Notes under the pieces: generated by a model | The model's input: the letters and a program-made list of their open reading frames with translations, nothing else | Databases searched by the model: none | What the model was told of the DNA's origin: nothing | Part shown: piece after piece, positions 39,736 through 40,842 of the stretch | Layout: each line of letters opens with the position of its first letter | Position numbering within the stretch: position 1 is the stretch's first letter | Made by a program: the position numbers and the translations under genes | Assembly: GCA_904420095.1 (NCBI GenBank) | Contig: CAJFUB010000034.1 | Location: 1 to 40,842, forward strand | Direction of reading: 5' to 3' | From: an uncultured Clostridia bacterium | Lineage (GTDB): Bacteria > Bacillota > Clostridia > UBA1212 > UBA1255 | DNA: 40,842 bases

Positions 39736-40842
39736 CCCCTGAATGTTACAATACTCATATCCCAGATTCAGGAGGAATACCTTATGAAATACACAACCAA
39801 TCAAAAACAGGAACTTGTCCTGCGTTATCAAAACGGTGAAAGCGTCTCCGACATCTGTACTCAAACCGGTATTGCCCGCAGCACCTTTTATTCTTGGCTA
39901 AAGCCATATCAAACTACTATAACCGATGCAGGCATGATCGTCACCCCAAAAGAGTTCTCCGCTCTCAAAAAACGAGTGGAAAAGTTGGAAGGTATCATCC
40001 AAGTTTTGAAGTCTGTTGACTGCACGGTTTCTGCTCCGTTGCAGGACAAGCTCAAGGCGTTGGAGACTCTTTATGGCCAGTTCAGCGTACATACTCTTTG
40101 TGATGCTCTGGAGGTTCCCAGAGGAACCTTTTACAATCATATTCTCCGCAACAAAAAGGAAAACAAAAGCTATCAACTCCGCCGAACAGAGTTAAGCGAA
40201 CAGATCCGCCAAATTTATGACGAGAGCGACCAAATCTATGGTGCGAAGAAAATCAGCGCCGTTTTGAAATCCCGAGGGGTGGCCACCAGCGACAAAATGG
40301 TTTCGGAACTGATGCAGGAGATGAATCTCGCCAGCATTCGGACAGGAGCCAAACGCCTCTATATGCGTTTCCATGCACAAAAGAAAAACGATAGGCTGGG
40401 AAAACAGTTTTCCGCTTCTGCTCCCAATCAAATATGGGTCAGCGATGTCACCTATTTCGCCTATAATAAAAAGATGTACTATATCTGTGCTATCCTCGAC
40501 CTCTATTCCCGTAAAGTACTCTCCTACAAGATTTCGCAGAAGCACAGCAGCCAGCTTATTACATCCACTTTTCGGTCAGCTTATGAAGACCGTAGGCCGG
40601 CGGAGGGATTGATTTTCCACAGCGACCGAGGTACACAATACACTGCTTTTGCTTTTCAGAAACTGCTCAAAACACTCCATGTGGAGCAGTCCTTTTCTCC
40701 TTCCGGCAAGCCGTGTCATAATGCGGCCATGGAATCCTTTTTCGCCTCTCTAAAACGGGAGGAATTATATCGAAGGAACTATCATTCGGTGGAAGAATTC
40801 AAAGAATGCGTCCGGAAATACATGGATTTCTATAATATGGAG
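39736..40842 (+). mobile_element. IS3-family insertion sequence, right end outside window
   Basis: The transposase gene at 39784 defines the element. The left end is probably within about 39736-39760, just before GATTCAGGAGG, but the terminal inverted repeat cannot be confirmed without the right end. It is inserted beside the TIR-like gene in an AT-rich segment. Confidence 0.65.
39784..40842 (+). CDS. IS3-family transposase as one continuous frame (3' end outside window)
   Basis: The frame is open from the ATG at 39784 to the window end, giving 353 residues. CAGGAGG precedes the start by 9 nt. The N-terminus has a helix-turn-helix (GESVSDICTQTGIARSTFYS), then a coiled coil (SALKKRVEKLEGIIQVLK), a second HTH (LCDALEVPRGTFYNHIL) and an HTH_21 region (YGAKKISAVLKSRGV). 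The integrase core shows the complete DDE triad: D221 (WVSDVTYF), D281 (FHSDRGTQYT) and E317 (NAAMESFFASLK), with the D-35-E spacing usual for IS3. Most IS3 elements split orfA and orfB and use a -1 frameshift. Here the two parts are fused without a shift. Confidence 0.92.
   Translation, partial: MKYTTNQKQELVLRYQNGESVSDICTQTGIARSTFYSWLKPYQTTITDAGMIVTPKEFSALKKRVEKLEGIIQVLKSVDCTVSAPLQDKLKALETLYGQFSVHTLCDALEVPRGTFYNHILRNKKENKSYQLRRTELSEQIRQIYDESDQIYGAKKISAVLKSRGVATSDKMVSELMQEMNLASIRTGAKRLYMRFHAQKKNDRLGKQFSASAPNQIWVSDVTYFAYNKKMYYICAILDLYSRKVLSYKISQKHSSQLITSTFRSAYEDRRPAEGLIFHSDRGTQYTAFAFQKLLKTLHVEQSFSPSGKPCHNAAMESFFASLKREELYRRNYHSVEEFKECVRKYMDFYNME

Noticed and set aside
1-40842. tRNA, rRNA genes and CRISPR arrays.
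   Set aside because: No cloverleaf-like segments, rRNA core sequences or regularly spaced short repeats were noticed on reading the window.

Overview
This window looks like the chromosome of a Gram-positive anaerobe of the class Clostridia, possibly a gut Ruminococcaceae/Lachnospiraceae relative. The support is family-level: strong AGGAGG ribosome binding sites, surface proteins ending in a membrane helix plus a lysine-rich tail, a broken copy of the long sigma-70 variant known from Clostridia, LytTR/GHKL signalling, and GC-rich core genes beside an AT-rich accessory end. Genus is not assignable from the sequence.

Region 1 (1-5.6 kb): the 3' end of a large repeat-containing surface protein, a frame-broken unknown gene, three small ordinary genes (HTH-like protein, PPC/DUF296 protein, ACT-domain protein) and a pseudogene of a long sigma factor.

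Region 2 (5.7-24.64 kb): one tightly packed 11-gene carbohydrate locus, all on the + strand. It starts at a TTGACA promoter flanked by three ACGAAAG repeats, probable operators of the DeoR-family regulator encoded inside the locus. It encodes two LamG surface proteins, a membrane-anchored extracellular GH2 glycosidase and a cytoplasmic GH2 paralogue of the same modular plan, a Gfo/Idh/MocA oxidoreductase, a zinc alcohol/polyol dehydrogenase, an FGGY sugar kinase, a D-tagatose/psicose 3-epimerase-like enzyme, a fucose-isomerase-family protein and a DeoC aldolase. Together they suggest capture and hydrolysis of a glycan outside the cell, further hydrolysis inside, then isomerisation or oxidation, phosphorylation and aldol cleavage. 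No transporter is encoded in the locus. The substrate is unknown.

Region 3 (24.67-28.6 kb): a near-consensus promoter, a structured leader ending in an intrinsic terminator, then carB without carA next to it, and a small conserved Cys-containing protein on the opposite strand.

Region 4 (28.7-36.8 kb): an APH-like kinase gene on the + strand, then on the - strand a set read in the order LytTR response regulator, membrane-free GHKL histidine kinase, two ABC exporter half-transporters, and an HExxH protein that appears to start at an ATT codon. This is my best candidate for an undescribed system: a regulated exporter coupled to a putative metallopeptidase.

Region 5 (36.8-40.84 kb): an AT-rich accessory segment with an XRE regulator, about 0.6 kb without a convincing gene, a winged-helix-like plus TIR-like protein under a perfect consensus promoter (possible phage-defence effector), and an IS3-family insertion sequence that runs off the end of the window.
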